Below, piece by piece: positions 25,016 to 33,580 of a stretch of 64,000 bases of DNA. Numbering within the stretch: position 1 is the stretch's first letter; each line of letters starts with the position of its first letter. Location: NCBI RefSeq assembly GCF_000382365.1, contig NZ_KB908215.1:620001-684000 (forward strand), written 5' to 3'. The position numbers and the translations under genes were made by a program. The notes under the pieces were generated by a model, which did no database searches, had not been told where the DNA came from, and saw only the letters and a program-made list of their open reading frames with translations. The stretch comes from Pannonibacter phragmitetus DSM 14782 (GTDB lineage Bacteria > Pseudomonadota > Alphaproteobacteria > Rhizobiales > Stappiaceae).

Positions 25016-26273
25016 TGAAGACATAGAGATGGAACCCGCCATAGATGGAGGAACGGTCGCGGCGGCCCAGCTCAAGGCTCTTGTCCGCTTCATAGGTCCA
25101 GCGGTCCAGAATGGCATCGTGCACGCGGCCCGGCAGCAGCGTCGGCTCTGCGGCGGTGCGGAAGATGACGCGGGCGCCGGGGCGGGCGGTGCGGGTGATC
25201 TGGGTCCACAGAGCGTTCAGCTGCTCGTCAGTCATCCAGTCCTGCGCATCCAGCAGGACATAGGCATCGAGTGTGGCTGGAACTTCGCCTTCCAGATGTT
25301 CGGTGAAGCTGCGGTTGACCACCTCGACGCGGGAAGCCCGCTCGCGGATGGCATCGAAATGCTCGCGCTTCAGATAGGGCGGCAGCGGGCCGGAAGCGCC
25401 CGTGCTCTCCTGTCCGCCCTGCGGCGCGTAGCCCCGGTTGAAGGCCTGCCAGGCGAAATAGTTGTCCGAGAGCGAGAAATCACAGGCGAGCTTCTGCAGC
25501 CGCTGCTTCAGCACGTCGGACATGTCGCCCGTCGGGCTGGCGGAGACCAGCGCCTCATACTGGGCGGGCGGAATGCCAAGGCCATAGAGCGACATCTTCT
25601 TCGACGTTGCCCAGCGCACCAGCCGCTTGTCGAACAGGGGCGCCAGCGCCGTTTCAAAGTAGCTGCGCTGTTCATCCAGCGTGCGGGCGCGGACGAAATG
25701 CTTCGGGTCGATGCCATAAAGCCGGGCAACGAAATGGCCCACGCCGATGAAATAGCCCAGCAGGCCGTGATGATAGAGATCACGCGAGAACAGGGTGATG
25801 CGGCGGCGGCCAAAGCCGCTGATGCCACGCCCTTCCCAGTAGCTGCGGGTTTCCTCATCCAGCTTGTCACGCAGGAAGCGCTCGTAAGCGGCGATATTGG
25901 CCTTCTCGTCGGCCTCGCCGAAGAAGCGGTAGAAGCTGTCATGGTTCGGCAGGTGCTGCGCGGCAGCGAGCTTCAAGCGCCCCAGCGCCACATGGGCGCG
26001 GTTGAGATCCACCGCCGTGATCGCCGCCGGATCAGCCGTCAGATAGGACATGACGTTGCAGCCGCCCGAGGCGATGGTGATCATGCGTGAATGCGGCTTG
26101 AGCTGCAGCGCTTCCAGATCCACATCCGGATCTTCCCAGATCTGCGGATAGACCAGCCCCTTGAAGGCAAAGGTGAACATGCGCTCCAGAAAGCCCTCGC
26201 GGGACGTGGCGCTGGACCGGTGGACGGCCTTACTCAGTCTTGCTTTCGATGCTTCAAGCGTGCTCACCGGCAT
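25008..26273 (-). CDS. btaA: S-adenosylmethionine:diacylglycerol 3-amino-3-carboxypropyltransferase BtaA
   Basis: Transfers the aminocarboxypropyl group of SAM to diacylglycerol, making diacylglyceryl-homoserine, the first step of betaine-lipid synthesis. 421 residues of the DUF3419 family: FAFKGLVYPQIWEDPDVDLE, the nucleotide-binding stretch TIASGGCNVMSYL, AVDLNRAHVALGRLK, LFSRDLYHHGLLGYFIG and the late LLDAQDWM. The ATG at 26273 has GAGGGAG upstream. A Pho-box-like sequence lies about 80 bases upstream. With btaB it lets cells replace phospholipid by DGTS when phosphate is scarce. Confidence 0.95.
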   Translation of the reverse strand: MPVSTLEASKARLSKAVHRSSATSREGFLERMFTFAFKGLVYPQIWEDPDVDLEALQLKPHSRMITIASGGCNVMSYLTADPAAITAVDLNRAHVALGRLKLAAAQHLPNHDSFYRFFGEADEKANIAAYERFLRDKLDEETRSYWEGRGISGFGRRRITLFSRDLYHHGLLGYFIGVGHFVARLYGIDPKHFVRARTLDEQRSYFETALAPLFDKRLVRWATSKKMSLYGLGIPPAQYEALVSASPTGDMSDVLKQRLQKLACDFSLSDNYFAWQAFNRGYAPQGGQESTGASGPLPPYLKREHFDAIRERASRVEVVNRSFTEHLEGEVPATLDAYVLLDAQDWMTDEQLNALWTQITRTARPGARVIFRTAAEPTLLPGRVHDAILDRWTYEADKSLELGRRDRSSIYGGFHLYVFNG

Positions 26274-26351
26274 TGTTCGCTCCCTCAGGGACTGCCCACC
26301 GGCGATTCTTCCGCCGGATAAGAACCTGAGGGGGAGCGATACTGCAGACAC

Positions 26352-26369
26352 GCGACAGACACATGACGG
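26352..26369 (-). promoter_or_regulatory. PhoB box upstream of btaA
   Basis: Read on the minus strand: CCGTCAT-gtgt-CTGTCGC, matching 12 of 14 fixed positions of the alphaproteobacterial Pho box CTGTCAT-N4-CTGTCAC. A further CTGTCCT lies just upstream. It is about 80 bases before the btaA start, the place expected for PhoB activation. PhoB control of btaAB is known in Sinorhizobium meliloti. Here it is inferred from the motif only. Confidence 0.6.
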
Positions 26370-26446
26370 AGAGGACAGCCATTCTGCGGCTCCCCCGATT
26401 GTCACCGGCAATAGCCCATCTGTCGGCGGCAATCGCATTTTTCTGG

Positions 26447-26794
26447 CTATGACTGCCCCACTTCGCTGAGCTGCGCGAGATGACCGGCCAGATCGGTTGC
26501 TTCGCCGCCGGCATTGACGGTCTCGAAATAGTCGTGCCAGCCCGATTGCGCGATGCCGGAGACAAGCACACCGAGCGCCGCGTCATCGGGGCAGCGCCAG
26601 ACCGCAAAGAATGTTTGGGGTGCGCAATGCAGTTTGCTCTGATCGACCTTGCCGAGCGCAAGGGCTTCCACTCCGAGGGAAACCAAGGCAGGTATCGCCG
26701 AGCCGATCACCGCAAAGAACTCTTGGCGCTCAGCGCCAGACAAATCCAGCCAGGCAGGTTTCGGCGTGTAGAGTTCAGCGAGATAGTGGGACAT
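26447..26794 (-). CDS. DUF6616-family protein
   Basis: 115 residues, no signal peptide. The opening MSHYLAELYTPKPAWLDLSG, the middle ALVSLGVEALALG and the later GVLVSGIAQSGWHDYFETVN agree with a small family of unknown function (DUF6616), which has the size and strand pattern of a dimeric alpha/beta-barrel protein. It starts 14 bases after the stop of the alkylation-repair gene, so it is the third gene of a MarR-led operon. Function unknown; a link to detoxification or repair is inference from context. Confidence 0.65.
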   Translation of the reverse strand: MSHYLAELYTPKPAWLDLSGAERQEFFAVIGSAIPALVSLGVEALALGKVDQSKLHCAPQTFFAVWRCPDDAALGVLVSGIAQSGWHDYFETVNAGGEATDLAGHLAQLSEVGQS

Positions 26795-26808
26795 TCTTTG
26801 CATCCATT

Positions 26809-27594
26809 TCAATGTTTGGCAGCAGGGTTGATTGATCTCAATGCACGCTTGCAGATACGCGCTGTCGCGGGTACCGGGCTTTCGGCAGACCATCCGGCAC
26901 AGAGCGTCTGCACCCAGTCCGGCCGATCCTTGCCGGCATCGTTCAGCCAGTTACCAACCGAGTTCTGCACATAGCTGGACGGGTCCGCGCATAGCGGTTC
27001 GAGAATCGCAAGTCCGAGCTCTGGCTGCGCCTTGAGGGCTGGGATATGTGCGCACCACACACCGCGCGGACGGGTGGCTTCTGACGCAAAGCGGCGAATA
27101 TGGCCGGAAGGATCAGCAGTCCATTTAGCGAGAATGGCGATGGCGGCTTCGAGAGCGACGGCAAGATGTGGCCGAACCGCCAACCATGACCATTCCCGTA
27201 CACCGAAATGCCGGTCATCTGCATAGGGCCGGATCGCTTCAAGCCGCTCACGGAGCGGCATGCCATCGGCTGCACCGATCATGAAGCAAGCCCAGCCGCG
27301 CACAGTGTCCGACGGATGCCGGCCAAGCCGGTCGAGAGCGGCGCTACCGAGTTCCTCGTGGATCAACTGCGCCGCAAGCGACATTCGTTTGGATATCCCG
27401 GTTGCCGCGCCGCTCTCCATTTTGGCCAAGGCGTCCGTACTGATTTCCGGCAGGACATTGTGCATCAGCGCGGTAAAATCGACCGCCAGACATTCGGCAA
27501 GCGTCGCGGCTTCGGCCGTTCCCGCGTTGAGACTGGCAAGGCGGTCTGGGACAATGTCCTTGACGCCACGGCCGGTGGTCTTTGCGCCGCTCAT
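26809..27594 (-). CDS. DNA alkylation repair protein, AlkC/AlkD-like HEAT family
   Basis: 261 residues of helical HEAT-like repeats. Members of this group excise alkylated purines without base flipping. The most characteristic stretch is HIRRFASEATRPRGVWCAHI. Others are VRGWACFMIGAAD, DDRHFGVREWSWLAVRPHL and SSYVQNSVGNWLNDAGKDRP. The ATG overlaps the marR stop by four bases (ATGA), indicating translational coupling. The predicted substrate is an alkylated base such as 3-methyladenine, inferred from the family. The MarR partner suggests induction by a small molecule. Confidence 0.85.
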   Translation of the reverse strand: MSGAKTTGRGVKDIVPDRLASLNAGTAEAATLAECLAVDFTALMHNVLPEISTDALAKMESGAATGISKRMSLAAQLIHEELGSAALDRLGRHPSDTVRGWACFMIGAADGMPLRERLEAIRPYADDRHFGVREWSWLAVRPHLAVALEAAIAILAKWTADPSGHIRRFASEATRPRGVWCAHIPALKAQPELGLAILEPLCADPSSYVQNSVGNWLNDAGKDRPDWVQTLCAGWSAESPVPATARICKRALRSINPAAKH

Positions 27595-28121
27595 GCGCGC
27601 GCATCCATATCCTGGCCGGTTAGCTCGCCGCCGCCATCCAGGTTGCGCGAGATGCGCTGGAGCAGACCGTTCAGTGTTTCGCGCTCGTCTACCGTAAAGC
27701 CCCGGAAAAGGGACGCGACCCATTCGGTATGCTCGTTGAACAGGTCACACGCAGCGGCCTCACCGGTCCCGGTCAATGTGACGGCAATCTTGCGGCGGTC
27801 ATCAAGGCCTCCACGCCGGACAATGAACCCGTCACGTTCGAGACCATCGAGAAGTCCAGTGACTGTTGCTCGCGTCACCCCCGCGCGGTCGGCCAATTCG
27901 TGCGGCGACAGCCCGCCGGGCTTGTCATACAGAAGGAACAGCAGGACGAACTTGCCTTCGGACAGGCGATGGCGCGCGAGCCGTACAGCACAATCGCGAT
28001 CAATCGCGCCAGCCAATGCCAGCAGCCCGAAACATGCGCGGATGTTATCCGTCGGCGCGATGGCCCGCCGTTCGGCTTCGTCCAGCAGCGCCATGTATTT
28101 TTTCTCAAGCTTCTCACTCAT
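27591..28121 (-). CDS. MarR-family repressor
   Basis: 176 residues. The winged helix is clear: LSPHELADRAGVTRATVTGL then LDGLERDGFIVRRGGLDDRR, with the wing Asp-Asp-Arg-Arg conserved. Dimerisation helices flank it. It is the first gene of an operon with the alkylation-repair and DUF6616 genes (ATGA overlap). A 17-base palindrome sits 4 bases before the ATG and overlaps the likely -10, so autorepression is expected. The ligand is unknown; MarR proteins bind phenolics or sense oxidants. An ATG nine codons downstream is possible. Confidence 0.9.
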   Translation of the reverse strand: MSEKLEKKYMALLDEAERRAIAPTDNIRACFGLLALAGAIDRDCAVRLARHRLSEGKFVLLFLLYDKPGGLSPHELADRAGVTRATVTGLLDGLERDGFIVRRGGLDDRRKIAVTLTGTGEAAACDLFNEHTEWVASLFRGFTVDERETLNGLLQRISRNLDGGGELTGQDMDARA

Positions 28122-28125
28122 AAGT

Positions 28126-28142
28126 CGCCATATAGTATGGCG
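28126..28142 (-). promoter_or_regulatory. MarR operator overlapping its own promoter
   Basis: Perfect palindrome CGCCATA-tag-TATGGCG immediately before the marR start codon. On the minus strand a -35-like TTGAAA lies 17 bases before TATATG inside the palindrome, so a bound dimer would block RNA polymerase. The size matches MarR sites. Confidence 0.65.
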
Positions 28143-28216
28143 CCAAACTAATTTCAAGCTTTTTGATATCCACGGCGTAGGTGTAGCCCCGGCTCCGCCG
28201 TCTTTTGCTCGTCAGG

Positions 28217-29566
28217 TCAGTTCGTTGTCGTCACCACGAAGTCGGTGCCAAGGCCAGTGTTGCGCAGGAAGGACCGGTCGGTGACGATGAGCGAGGAGCC
28301 CGGCGTCAGCATGGCGCCAACCTCCTTGCGCACAGTGGCGGGCATGTCGATCCGGTCGAGGATGCGCGCCGGCGTCATGCCTTCGGCCTCTTCCGCCGCC
28401 ACGGCCATCCAGCCGGTTTCGCTGGCGCCGGGCTCAAAGCCAAGCGCCGTGAAGATGACGGTGCCGATGGGCGCCTTCGGATCCTTGAGGGTGACGCCTG
28501 CCTGATAGATGTCCTTGAACTTCGTGCGGATGCGCAGTTCCGCGTTCAGAGGCAGATCCTCGCCCGCCTCGCGGTAAACACGCTTCAACAGACTGTGGCT
28601 GTAGTTGCCGGTGACGGGCAGCTCGTAGCCTTCCTGGAACAGACGGATTGCGTCCCGCGTCTTGCGGCCCATGACGCCATCGACCGGGCCGGCGTCAAAG
28701 CCGAGCCGGTTCAGCATGGCCTGCAGGTCGTGGATCTCACGCCCCGAGGGCCGGGGCAGAATGATCATGCGCAGCGGCGTGCCGAAATTCTCCGGCACTG
28801 CGGCCTGCACCGGGGTCTGAGGCTCGATGGAGCCGGTGACGATCGATCCCGTGCCGCTGTCCGTCATGATGGAGCCGCGCAGCCCCTGCCCTTCCGGCAG
28901 GATGCTCTCATCAAGGCTCGCCACCGCCGTGCCCGGCTGATAGGGCTGCGGCAGGGCAGAATGGGTGATCGCGGCGGGCAAGGATTCACCATCGGTGATC
29001 ACCACATGCATGCCGTGCCGGGTCATGGTGAAGAGGTCCTGCGCAAAGCTCATGGGCATGCGCACACAGCCGTGCGAGGCTGGATAGCCGGGCAGCTTGC
29101 CTTCATGCAGGGCGATGCCGGACCAGGTCAGCCGCTGCATGAAGGGCATCGGCGCGTTGTCATAGATGTTGGAAAAGTGCTTGCGGCGCTTTTCGAGAAT
29201 GGAGAATACGCCCGTCGGCGTGCTGTGCCCGGTCTTGCCGGAGGAGACCGGCGTGGAGGTGACAAGCTCAAGCCCGCGATAGACCTTGAGGTTCTGCTCG
29301 CGCAAGGACACGACGATCTGCATCGGATGCTCGGGATCGCTGATCTCTGCGGCCCCCTGCACCGGTTCTGACGCGCTGGCAGTCATGGAGGCATTGGCAG
29401 GCTTCGCCAGCCCCGCGATCTGCTTCAGCCCGGCCGCGCCTTCCGCTCTCGCCTGCGGAACTGCGAAATGCATCATGGCAAGAGCACAGCCCGTCATCAG
29501 CGCGACGCGCCAGATGCTGCCATGCTCAACTCCGCGATCAAACCCAGTTGCCGTGTCCATCACCAT
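28217..29566 (-). CDS. L,D-transpeptidase with peptidoglycan-binding domain
   Basis: Periplasmic YkuD enzyme that makes 3-3 crosslinks in peptidoglycan or attaches proteins to it. After an N-terminal signal or anchor (IWRVALMTGCALAMMHF), the YkuD domain spans about residues 80-200 with GKTGHSTPTGVFSI and the catalytic SHGCVRMP (Cys near 167). A linker leads to a peptidoglycan-binding helical repeat (DLQAMLNRLGFDAGPVDGVM) and a C-terminal region ending SLIVTDRSFL. This domain order is common in Rhizobiales. Starts at 29560 or 29602 are also possible; GAGG lies 5 bases before 29566. Confidence 0.9.
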   Translation of the reverse strand: MVMDTATGFDRGVEHGSIWRVALMTGCALAMMHFAVPQARAEGAAGLKQIAGLAKPANASMTASASEPVQGAAEISDPEHPMQIVVSLREQNLKVYRGLELVTSTPVSSGKTGHSTPTGVFSILEKRRKHFSNIYDNAPMPFMQRLTWSGIALHEGKLPGYPASHGCVRMPMSFAQDLFTMTRHGMHVVITDGESLPAAITHSALPQPYQPGTAVASLDESILPEGQGLRGSIMTDSGTGSIVTGSIEPQTPVQAAVPENFGTPLRMIILPRPSGREIHDLQAMLNRLGFDAGPVDGVMGRKTRDAIRLFQEGYELPVTGNYSHSLLKRVYREAGEDLPLNAELRIRTKFKDIYQAGVTLKDPKAPIGTVIFTALGFEPGASETGWMAVAAEEAEGMTPARILDRIDMPATVRKEVGAMLTPGSSLIVTDRSFLRNTGLGTDFVVTTTN

Positions 29567-29824
29567 GCGAGCCTCATCTACGCCATACCCGTCAGCCCGC
29601 ACTCACCTTAGCCCCGCTCCGTGTACTTAGGGTTAGGGAACAGGGTTACCGAAGTATGCGAATTTGACCGGTTCCGGTCATAGAAGTTTAACCCTGAACC
29701 CGCTGTGGCGCCCGTCACATTTTCGCCGGATTTGAGGGAGGCAGGGGGAGGGGGCTGAAACGCCGCGCCGGAAAGGCCAGACCGCCGCCCCGCCCTGCCA
29801 GCCTGACAGCTCGGGCTACTTCCC

Positions 29825-31165
29825 TCAGCCCTGCGGCTGGAGGGCGTCCTGGAAGTGGACGGTTTCGCCCTGCGAGGGGGTGGTCAGTTCGCCCTGCCAC
29901 ATCACCTTGTGGCCGCGCACGAAGGTGCCGACGGGCCAGCCGGTGACTTCCACGCCGTCGTAAGGCGTCCAGCCAACGCGGGAGGCAATCCACTCGTTGC
30001 GGATGGTTTCCTTGCGCTTCATGTCGACGATGGTGAAATCGGCGTCATAGCCCACCGCAATGCGGCCCTTGCGTGCCATGTTGAACAGGCGTGCGGGGCC
30101 GGCGCTGGTCATGTCGGCGAAACGCTCCAGCGTCAGACGCCCGGCATTGACGTGGTCCAGCATCGTCGGCACCAGCGTCTGCACGCCCGTCATGCCGGAA
30201 TGGGAACCCGGATAGGCGTGGTCCTTTTCCTCGCGGGTGTGCGGCGCGTGGTCGGATCCGAGAATATCGGCAACGCCCTGATTGACGCCCCACCACAGGC
30301 GCTTCTGATGCGACAGATCACGCACCGGCGGGTTCATCTGGGTATAGGTACCCAGCCGCTCGTAGCAGTCCGGGGCAAACAGCGTCAGGTGATGCGGCGT
30401 CACTTCCGTGCTGGCCACATCGCGGTGGTCCGCCAGATATTCCATCTCGTCGCCGGTGGAAATATGCAGCACATGCACCCGCTTGCCGAGGCGGCGGGCC
30501 AGCGTCACGAGACGCTGGGTGGCAAGGAGTGCTGCCGTTTCATCGCGCCAGACCGGGTGCGACCGGGGATCACCCGGCACGCGCAAGTTCATCCGGTCGC
30601 GCAGGCGCATTTCGTCCTCACAGTGGAACGAGGCGCGGCGGGTGATCTTCTTCAGGATCTTCGCCAGGTTCTCATCATCCTCCACCAGCAGGTTGCCGGT
30701 GGACGAACCGATGAACACCTTGATGCCGGCTGCCCCCGGCAGCTTTTCCAGCATCGGGATTTCCTCGATGTTTTCCGCCGTCCCGCCGACGAAGAAGGCA
30801 AAGTCGCAGTGCATGCGGTGATGGCCGGCCGCGACCTTTGCCGCCAGCGTTTCGGCCGTGGTGGTGTTGGGGCTGGTGTTCGGCATCTCAAACACCGCTG
30901 TCACACCGCCCATGACGGCCGCGCGGGAGCCGGTTTCAAGGTCTTCCTTGTGAGTGAGGCCCGGCTCGCGGAAATGCACCTGCGTGTCGATGACGCCCGG
31001 GAGAATGGTCAAGCCCTTGCAGTCGATGACCTCTGCCGCCTTTGCGCCCCGCAGATCGCCAATAGCGGAAATGCGCCCGCCGCGCACCGCAACATCACGA
31101 ATTGCCGTTCCGTCCTGATTGACGACCGTAGCGCCGGTGAGAATGAGATCATGGGCAGCAGACAT
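29825..31165 (-). CDS. Dihydroorotase-like cyclic amidohydrolase
   Basis: 446 residues of the class I dihydroorotase group, TIM-barrel metal hydrolases that close carbamoyl-aspartate to dihydroorotate in pyrimidine synthesis. The carbamylated lysine Lys149 (AGIKVFIGSS), His181 (SFHCEDE), His234 (VLHISTG) and catalytic Asp305 (LGSDHAPHT) are present. The usual first D-x-H-x-H reads D-T-Q-V-H here (residues 60-64), so one metal ligand is Gln. The ATG at 31165 has GAGGAG upstream. The exact substrate is less sure because of this change; the alternative is another ring-opening amidohydrolase such as AllB. Confidence 0.87.
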   Translation of the reverse strand: MSAAHDLILTGATVVNQDGTAIRDVAVRGGRISAIGDLRGAKAAEVIDCKGLTILPGVIDTQVHFREPGLTHKEDLETGSRAAVMGGVTAVFEMPNTSPNTTTAETLAAKVAAGHHRMHCDFAFFVGGTAENIEEIPMLEKLPGAAGIKVFIGSSTGNLLVEDDENLAKILKKITRRASFHCEDEMRLRDRMNLRVPGDPRSHPVWRDETAALLATQRLVTLARRLGKRVHVLHISTGDEMEYLADHRDVASTEVTPHHLTLFAPDCYERLGTYTQMNPPVRDLSHQKRLWWGVNQGVADILGSDHAPHTREEKDHAYPGSHSGMTGVQTLVPTMLDHVNAGRLTLERFADMTSAGPARLFNMARKGRIAVGYDADFTIVDMKRKETIRNEWIASRVGWTPYDGVEVTGWPVGTFVRGHKVMWQGELTTPSQGETVHFQDALQPQG

Positions 31166-31358
31166 TGATGACTCCTCTTCCATCTTCGGTGCGGGCCTTG
31201 GCGCACGGCTTTTTCTGGCGCGCTTATACGATTGGCAGGGCGCACGGGTCCACAGGCTTTTCGGGAAAGAGCCTGCCCTGCAACACCGCGCCTTGCCGCC
31301 GGGCGGACGCGGGGCTATCTCAAGGGGAGAGATATACGCAGTTTCACTGGAGGCCTTC

Positions 31359-32267
31359 ATGTCCGCTGCCCGTTTTGCCCTTTTGCCTGACCGTGGCCTG
31401 GTGCGGGTGAGCGGGCCGGAAGCCACGCATTTCCTGCAGAATCTGCTGACCCGCGACGTGGAAGGCCTGACCGCGGGCGAAGCCGCCTTTGCCGCCTTGC
31501 TGACACCGCAGGGCAAGATCCTGTTCGATTTTCTGGTGCTGAAGGATGCGGACGGCTTCCTGCTCGACACGCCGGCCTCGCAAATAGCAGCGCTTGTGAA
31601 ACGGCTCGGTTTCTACCGGCTTCGCGCCAAGGTGACGCTGGAGGATTGCTCCGCCACCCATGAGGTGGCGGTGGTCTTCGGCGATGCCCTGCCCGCTATG
31701 CCACTGGCGCCGGACGTACTGGCCGCAACCGACCCCCGCCTTGCTGAACTGGGGCTGCGGGTTGCCGGGCCGAAGGGGATGGCGAACGTTCTGGAAGGCC
31801 TTGGCCTGCAGGCGGCAGAGCCCGCAGACTGGCATGCCCACCGCATCGGCCTTGGCGTGCCGGAGGCGGAGATGGACTTTGCCTATGGCGAGATCTTCCC
31901 GCATGACGCGGACATGGACCAGCTGAACGGGGTCTCCTTCCGCAAGGGCTGCTACGTGGGGCAGGAGATCGTCTCGCGCATGGAGCACCGGTCCACGGCC
32001 CGCAAGCGCTTCGTCAGGGTGGAAACGGCAGAGGCCCTGCCCGCCATGGGCAGCCCGGTACTGGCCGGGGAGCAGGAGGTGGGCACGCTTGGCTCATCCT
32101 CTCATGGCCGGGGACTGGCGCTGCTGCGGCTTGACAAGGTGAAGGCAGCCCTCGACAAGGGCGTCCAGCTGACCGCTGCCGGAACGGCGCTTGATGTCAC
32201 GCTGCCCGGCTGGGCGCGTTTCACCTGGCCCGAAAGCGGCAGCGGCGCAGGTGCTGAAGGCGCCTGA
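31359..32267 (+). CDS. ygfZ: YgfZ/GcvT-like folate-binding protein
   Basis: 302 residues with an aminomethyltransferase-type fold. YgfZ uses tetrahydrofolate and supports Fe-S cluster enzyme assembly or repair, especially of MiaB. The family signature KGCYVGQE is intact at 196-203, with the essential Cys. Opening residues RGLVRVSGPEATHFLQNLLT are typical. The ATG at 31359 has CTGGAGG just upstream. Divergent from the dihydroorotase-like gene and followed by the HD hydrolase on the same strand. Confidence 0.92.
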   Translation: MSAARFALLPDRGLVRVSGPEATHFLQNLLTRDVEGLTAGEAAFAALLTPQGKILFDFLVLKDADGFLLDTPASQIAALVKRLGFYRLRAKVTLEDCSATHEVAVVFGDALPAMPLAPDVLAATDPRLAELGLRVAGPKGMANVLEGLGLQAAEPADWHAHRIGLGVPEAEMDFAYGEIFPHDADMDQLNGVSFRKGCYVGQEIVSRMEHRSTARKRFVRVETAEALPAMGSPVLAGEQEVGTLGSSSHGRGLALLRLDKVKAALDKGVQLTAAGTALDVTLPGWARFTWPESGSGAGAEGA

Positions 32268-32300
32268 CCAGCCCTTCAACCCTTTCGCCGCACCGGCCCA

Positions 32301-32345
32301 AGACTGACGGGCCACAGACTGACCGGCCCCAGACTGACGGAGCAT
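32301..32345. repeat. Three tandem copies of a 15-base unit
   Basis: Units at 32301-32315, 32316-32330 and 32331-32345 follow agactgacsggcmmc with few differences. The last copy contains the GGAG ribosome site of the HD gene. This could arise by slippage and may vary in copy number. Confidence 0.7.
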
Positions 32346-32347
32346 CC

Positions 32348-33004
32348 ATGGCTGCCGACCGCCCCGAACTTCCGCCCCGCGCCTGGCAGCGCATGCTTTC
32401 CGGCCGCAGGCTCGATCTGCTGGACCCCTCGCCGCTGGATGTGGAGCTGTCCGACATTGCCCATGGCCTTGCCCGCGTCGCCCGCTGGAACGGCCAGACG
32501 CACGGCGACCATGCCTTTTCCGTCGCCCAGCACAGCCTTGTGGTGGAAGACATCGCCCTGCAGCTGAAGCCGGACCTGACGCCGCAGTGGCGCCTTGCGG
32601 TGCTGCTGCACGATGCGCCGGAATATGTGATCGGCGACATGATCTCCCCGTTCAAGTCCGTGATGGGCGGCGACTACAAGCTGGTGGAAGGCCGCCTCCA
32701 GGAAGCCATCCACAGGCGTTTCGGCCTGCCGGGCAAGCTGCCGGAGGCTGTCAAGAAACTGGCGAAGAAGGCGGATATCATCTGCGCTTATTTCGAGGCG
32801 GTGGAACTGGCGGGATTCGGCGATGAGGAGGCAGGCAAGATCTTTGGGCGGCCCAAGGGCTTCGGGACCGGCCCGGCGGATGCACCGCGCCTCGGGCTGG
32901 AGCCAATGCCCGCCGCCACTGCCCAGATTGCCTTCACCGAACGCTTCGAGGCCATAGCCGCCCTTGCCGCAAACATGCCGCAGAAGGCCGCGCGCGGGCG
33001 GTGA
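32348..33004 (+). CDS. HD-domain hydrolase (YfbR-like)
   Basis: 218 residues. The metal-binding HD residues are seen as His62 (VAQHSLVV), His88-Asp89 (LLHDAPEYV) and an Asp in the later KADIICAYFE. By family, such enzymes hydrolyse nucleoside monophosphates or related phosphoesters. No partner domain is fused. Co-directional with ygfZ upstream and the phosphatase and NadQ genes downstream. Confidence 0.85.
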   Translation: MAADRPELPPRAWQRMLSGRRLDLLDPSPLDVELSDIAHGLARVARWNGQTHGDHAFSVAQHSLVVEDIALQLKPDLTPQWRLAVLLHDAPEYVIGDMISPFKSVMGGDYKLVEGRLQEAIHRRFGLPGKLPEAVKKLAKKADIICAYFEAVELAGFGDEEAGKIFGRPKGFGTGPADAPRLGLEPMPAATAQIAFTERFEAIAALAANMPQKAARGR

Positions 33005-33059
33005 CGCAGGGGTGTAAAAAGGTTACTCTCCAAAGACACAGTTTCAGGATGACCGATTG

Positions 33060-33566
33060 ATGCTTTACGTGTCTTCTCTTTCCCGCCTCAAGGAAACGGT
33101 GGAGCGGACGGGCGCCACCCGCATGGTCAGCCTGATCAATGCCGGCACGCCGGTGGAACGGCCCCAGTCCATTGCGGCGGCCAATCACCTGTTCCTTGGC
33201 TTCAACGACATCGTGGACCCGGTGGAAGGCCTTGTGCCCCCCGGCGAAGCGCATGTGAGCTCGCTTCTGGACTTCGTGCAGGACTGGGACAAATCCGCCC
33301 CGCTGGTCATCCATTGCTGGGCGGGGATCAGCCGGTCCACGGCGGGCGCCTTCATCACCGCCTGTGCGCTGACGCCGGATGCCGATGAGGCGGAGCTTGC
33401 CTCGGTTCTGCGTGCCCGTGCCCCCTCCGCCACACCCAATGCAAGGCTGGTGGCGATTGCCGACCGCATGCTTGCCCGCGACGGGCGCATGATCGAGGCG
33501 ATCCGTGCCATCGGCCGCGGGGCAGATGCCTTTGAGGGCACGCCCTTCGAAATGCCTCTGGCCTGA
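33060..33566 (+). CDS. Dual-specificity/tyrosine phosphatase family protein
   Basis: 168-residue cytosolic phosphatase. The active-site loop is HCWAGISRSTAG with Cys86 and Arg92 (HCx5RS, written here as C-W-A-G-I-S-R). General acid candidates lie in LGFNDIVDP (Asp50 or 53). This small group is widespread in alphaproteobacteria next to NadQ-like genes. The substrate is unknown. ATG at 33060; a TTG directly before it is less likely. Followed after 14 bases by nadQ. Confidence 0.88.
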   Translation: MLYVSSLSRLKETVERTGATRMVSLINAGTPVERPQSIAAANHLFLGFNDIVDPVEGLVPPGEAHVSSLLDFVQDWDKSAPLVIHCWAGISRSTAGAFITACALTPDADEAELASVLRARAPSATPNARLVAIADRMLARDGRMIEAIRAIGRGADAFEGTPFEMPLA

Positions 33567-33580
33567 AGGAGCGGGCGCGG

